Assembly (NCBI RefSeq): GCF_000204195.1 | Contig: NZ_AFBG01000026.1 | Span: 1-32,091, forward strand | Reading direction: 5' to 3' | DNA length: 32,091 bases | Source of the DNA: Acidovorax radicis N35 | Lineage (GTDB): Bacteria; Pseudomonadota; Gammaproteobacteria; Burkholderiales; Burkholderiaceae_C | Shown: positions 30,369-32,091 of the stretch, piece after piece | Layout of the letters: every line of letters begins with the position of its first letter | Numbering within the stretch: the first letter of the stretch is position 1 | Notes under the pieces: model-generated | The model's database searches: none | The model's input: only the letters and a program-made list of their open reading frames with translations | Told to the model about the DNA's origin: nothing | Made by a program: the position numbers and the translations under genes

Positions 30369-31202
30369 TCAAGGCAAAGGCAACGCTGGGGATGCTTCCA
30401 CCAGACGGATCTGTAAACCTTCACAGGCCACGGAGAGCTCATTCCCCGTATCCGCCTGAAGCAGCAGGCGGCTGGCCAGAAAGGCGCGCGCTACGGCCAG
30501 CGAGCGTACGCCAAACGACAGTGATTCAATCCGCAGATGGCGTCCGGGAACCAGCTCCAGGGAGATGTCGGGCGTGAGCGCAATCGAATGCCCGGAGGGC
30601 GCGCCGGCGAGCGCTCGCCATTGGCGCCCGAGTGTCTCGATATCTGGTGTGCCCATGCGTATGGCGTGCAGTCCAATGATCCCCAGAGGGCCACCCTCAC
30701 GGTGCAGCAGGGCCTGCCGATGTTGCGCACGGCGGTGTACCGGCGTGGCAGCTTCTGACCAGGGATAGATGGCTGCGTGCGGGTCCCATTCGCAAAAGAA
30801 CACGCAGCAGCTGGGGGCGGACAGGTCGAGCAGCACCGCATTGGTGAAATTTGTGACCAGCTCGCCCTGGGTGTTCTCGGACTGGAAGGTGCGGGGAGGC
30901 TTGTTGGTGATGCCTGCCTCATTCACCCCCCCGAGACTTTCTGACAAGGGCTGGGCCGGCTCCAATGCAAAACCGTGGATCAGGGGCGGTTGCGCATGGG
31001 CGGGAAGATCGCTATTGGAGGTGGCTGCCCAAAACTCCAGGTCCGTGTTGCCCGCATGGACCCAACCGTACGTGGCGAAATCGGTGCGCTGCAAGGGCCA
31101 GGCGACGGGCAGGCCAAAGGTCTCGCTGAAGCGCCTGAACAAAGGCTCGACCGCGTCGAGCCGCAGCATGACATGGTCAACGGAGCGGTAGCTGGAAGGC
31201 AT
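30369..31202 (-). CDS. VOC superfamily (glyoxalase-like) protein
   Basis: A probable vicinal oxygen chelate protein; its reaction is unknown. The ATG at 31202 gives 277 residues and starts with the VOC-type first strand YRSVDHVMLRL, followed by RRFSETFGLPVAWPL and NTDLEFWAA. A second, related segment (LGIIGLHAIRMGTPDIETLGRQWRAL) begins near residue 170, so two VOC modules are likely. The longer frame to 31286 crosses the upstream region and is rejected. It converges on the atp operon, sharing its terminator region. Confidence 0.75.
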   Translation of the reverse strand: MPSSYRSVDHVMLRLDAVEPLFRRFSETFGLPVAWPLQRTDFATYGWVHAGNTDLEFWAATSNSDLPAHAQPPLIHGFALEPAQPLSESLGGVNEAGITNKPPRTFQSENTQGELVTNFTNAVLLDLSAPSCCVFFCEWDPHAAIYPWSEAATPVHRRAQHRQALLHREGGPLGIIGLHAIRMGTPDIETLGRQWRALAGAPSGHSIALTPDISLELVPGRHLRIESLSFGVRSLAVARAFLASRLLLQADTGNELSVACEGLQIRLVEASPALPLP

Positions 31203-31290
31203 CTTGGTGTTCGGGGTTGGTGGCGAGACTATTGTCCGGGCATCCCCGTTGGATGGGGCCTTTTGAATTGCAACCCACGGCCCCATGCAA

Positions 31291-31328
31291 AAAAAGGCCG
31301 GGGCCCCTCACGGGACCCCGGCCTTTTT
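31291..31328 (-). terminator. Terminator downstream of the DUF4148 gene
   Basis: AAAAAGGCCGGGG (31291-31303) and CCCCGGCCTTTTT (31316-31328) form a perfect 13-bp stem; the loop CCCCTCACGGGA can extend it partly. Read on the minus strand it follows the DUF4148 stop by 48 nt and ends in a T-run. Confidence 0.9.
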
Positions 31329-31376
31329 GGCGTCTGCAATCACCCGCCCCATGCGCAATGCATGGAGCCTTGGGAA

Positions 31377-31670
31377 TTACATGGCGCTGAATTCGCCCGA
31401 AGGGATCTGGCCAGTGCGCAGGGCTTCAGCAGCCTGGGCACGCACCGCAGCGCGGTCAGCGGTGGACTTGTAGGTCACCACACGCGAGCCAGCAGGCTCG
31501 ATGGAGCGGGTCTGTGCCACGGTAGCGGCTTCAGCAGCCACTTCAGCACGGGTGCGGTTCGTGTCGAACTTGGTTGCAAATTGCGAAGCATCGGCTTCGT
31601 CAGCCTGGGCACCGAAAGAAGCGAAAGCAGCCACGGCGGCGATAGAGAGGAAACGTGCGGTGTTGTTCAT
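31377..31670 (-). CDS. DUF4148 domain-containing secreted protein
   Basis: A small exported protein of unknown function, common and often multi-copy in Burkholderiales. The 97-residue protein has a signal peptide (MNNTARFLSIAAVAAFASFG, cut near AQA-DEA), and a mature part with RAEVAAEAATVAQTRSIEP and the ending QAAEALRTGQIPSGEFSAM. GGAG lies upstream of the ATG. A second, nearly identical copy lies 371 nt upstream on the same strand. Confidence 0.88.
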   Translation of the reverse strand: MNNTARFLSIAAVAAFASFGAQADEADASQFATKFDTNRTRAEVAAEAATVAQTRSIEPAGSRVVTYKSTADRAAVRAQAAEALRTGQIPSGEFSAM

Positions 31671-31752
31671 GGTGAAACTCCAGTGAAATTCAAAAAATGG
31701 GGACGAGGTAATTGGGAATACGAAAACGTGTGAACCGTGGATTCAACAAGAA

Positions 31753-32041
31753 TCAACCACGCTCACCCGAAGGGATCTGGCCGGTGCGCACGGCATCCGC
31801 AGCCTGGCTGCGCACAGCAGCGCGGTCCAGCGGTGGACTTGTAGGTCACCACACGCGAACCAGCAGGCTCGATGGAGCGGGTCTGTGCCACGGTAGCGGC
31901 TTCAGCAGCCACTTCAGCGCGGGTGCGGTTCGTGTCGAACTTGGTGGCGAACTGCGAAGCATCGGCTTCGTCAGCCTGGGCACCGAAGGAAGCGAAAGCG
32001 GCCACAGCGGCGATGGAGAGGAAACGTGCGGTGTTGTTCAT
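31753..32041 (-). pseudogene. Frameshifted tandem copy of the DUF4148 gene
   Basis: The first 70 codons match the neighbouring DUF4148 gene almost exactly, including an identical signal peptide. Then one extra C (plus strand 31827 or 31828, GGTCCAG against GGTCAG in the other copy) shifts the frame and yields PRCCAQPGCGCRAHRPDPFG in place of the conserved end. Removing that base restores DRAAVRSQAADAVRTGQIP and a stop at 31753-31755. AAGGA precedes the ATG, so the gene may still be expressed as an altered protein, or the extra base may be a sequencing error. Confidence 0.8.
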
Positions 32042-32091
32042 GATGAAAATCCTTGAAGTTAAAAAAGCGGCTCAAAAAACCGGAACAAAGA

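Larger units (their letters stand above)
31377..32041 (-). repeat. Tandem duplication of a DUF4148 unit (371-nt period)
   Basis: The two DUF4148 copies start 371 nt apart on the minus strand and are nearly identical at the DNA level from the start codon to about codon 70. Their 5' leaders and 3' ends differ, so the duplication is either not recent or has been homogenised within the coding part only. Confidence 0.85.

Overview
The window looks like a chromosomal segment of a high-GC betaproteobacterium of the family Comamonadaceae, probably Acidovorax or a close relative. The evidence is the tuf-rpsJ-rplC S10 gene order, the protein sequences, the truncated PTS (EIIA-HPr-EI without a sugar permease), DUF4148 proteins, and a characteristic intergenic repeat (TAGCT..GGCGC...AGCGC..GAGGCC) that occurs four times. 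No tRNA, rRNA, IS element or CRISPR array was found, and no gene-free stretch exceeds 300 bases.

Layout. 1-5980: end of tuf, then the S10 ribosomal protein operon (rpsJ, rplC, rplD, rplW, rplB, rpsS, rplV, rpsC, rplP, rpmC, rpsQ). A promoter and a terminator-like hairpin lie between rpsJ and rplC, and a strong terminator follows rpsQ. 6056-6565: a Prx5-like peroxiredoxin. 6709-8545 (minus): a retron. 8546-11153: GNAT acetyltransferase, cytochrome b561, a cytochrome c'-like protein and a TlpA thioredoxin. 11335-15610: a tightly overlapping cluster of lipoprotein, MFS transporter, PTS EIIA, HPr and EI. 15668-20747: accessory metabolism and regulation (methyltransferase, a LysR regulator divergent from an alcohol dehydrogenase, an EamA transporter, a small membrane protein, an AraC regulator). 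20783-22817 (minus): ybeD-lipB-lipA, for lipoate synthesis. 23094-30263: the complete atpIBEFHAGDC ATP synthase operon with terminator. 30369-32041 (minus): a VOC-family protein and two tandem DUF4148 genes, the outer one frameshifted.

The most interesting locus is the retron. A 14-bp perfect inverted repeat (8461-8474 and 8321-8334) encloses 126 nt lying immediately upstream of a reverse transcriptase gene. On the minus strand the enclosed RNA begins with the G expected at the branch point after repeat a1. It then folds into two short msr-like hairpins and one long, imperfect msd-like hairpin. The reverse transcriptase has the YADD active site, a variant of the retron NAxxH motif (HAQVH) and the VTG motif. 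It carries an N-terminal extension of about 190 residues that I cannot assign, and there is no separate effector gene beside it. The reading frame stays open through the non-coding RNA up to 8475, so a simple ORF call would fuse about 59 false residues to the enzyme. A promoter candidate for the retron lies within a copy of the family-specific intergenic repeat.

All product assignments come from reading the sequence and from memory of protein families. No search or fold calculation was run.
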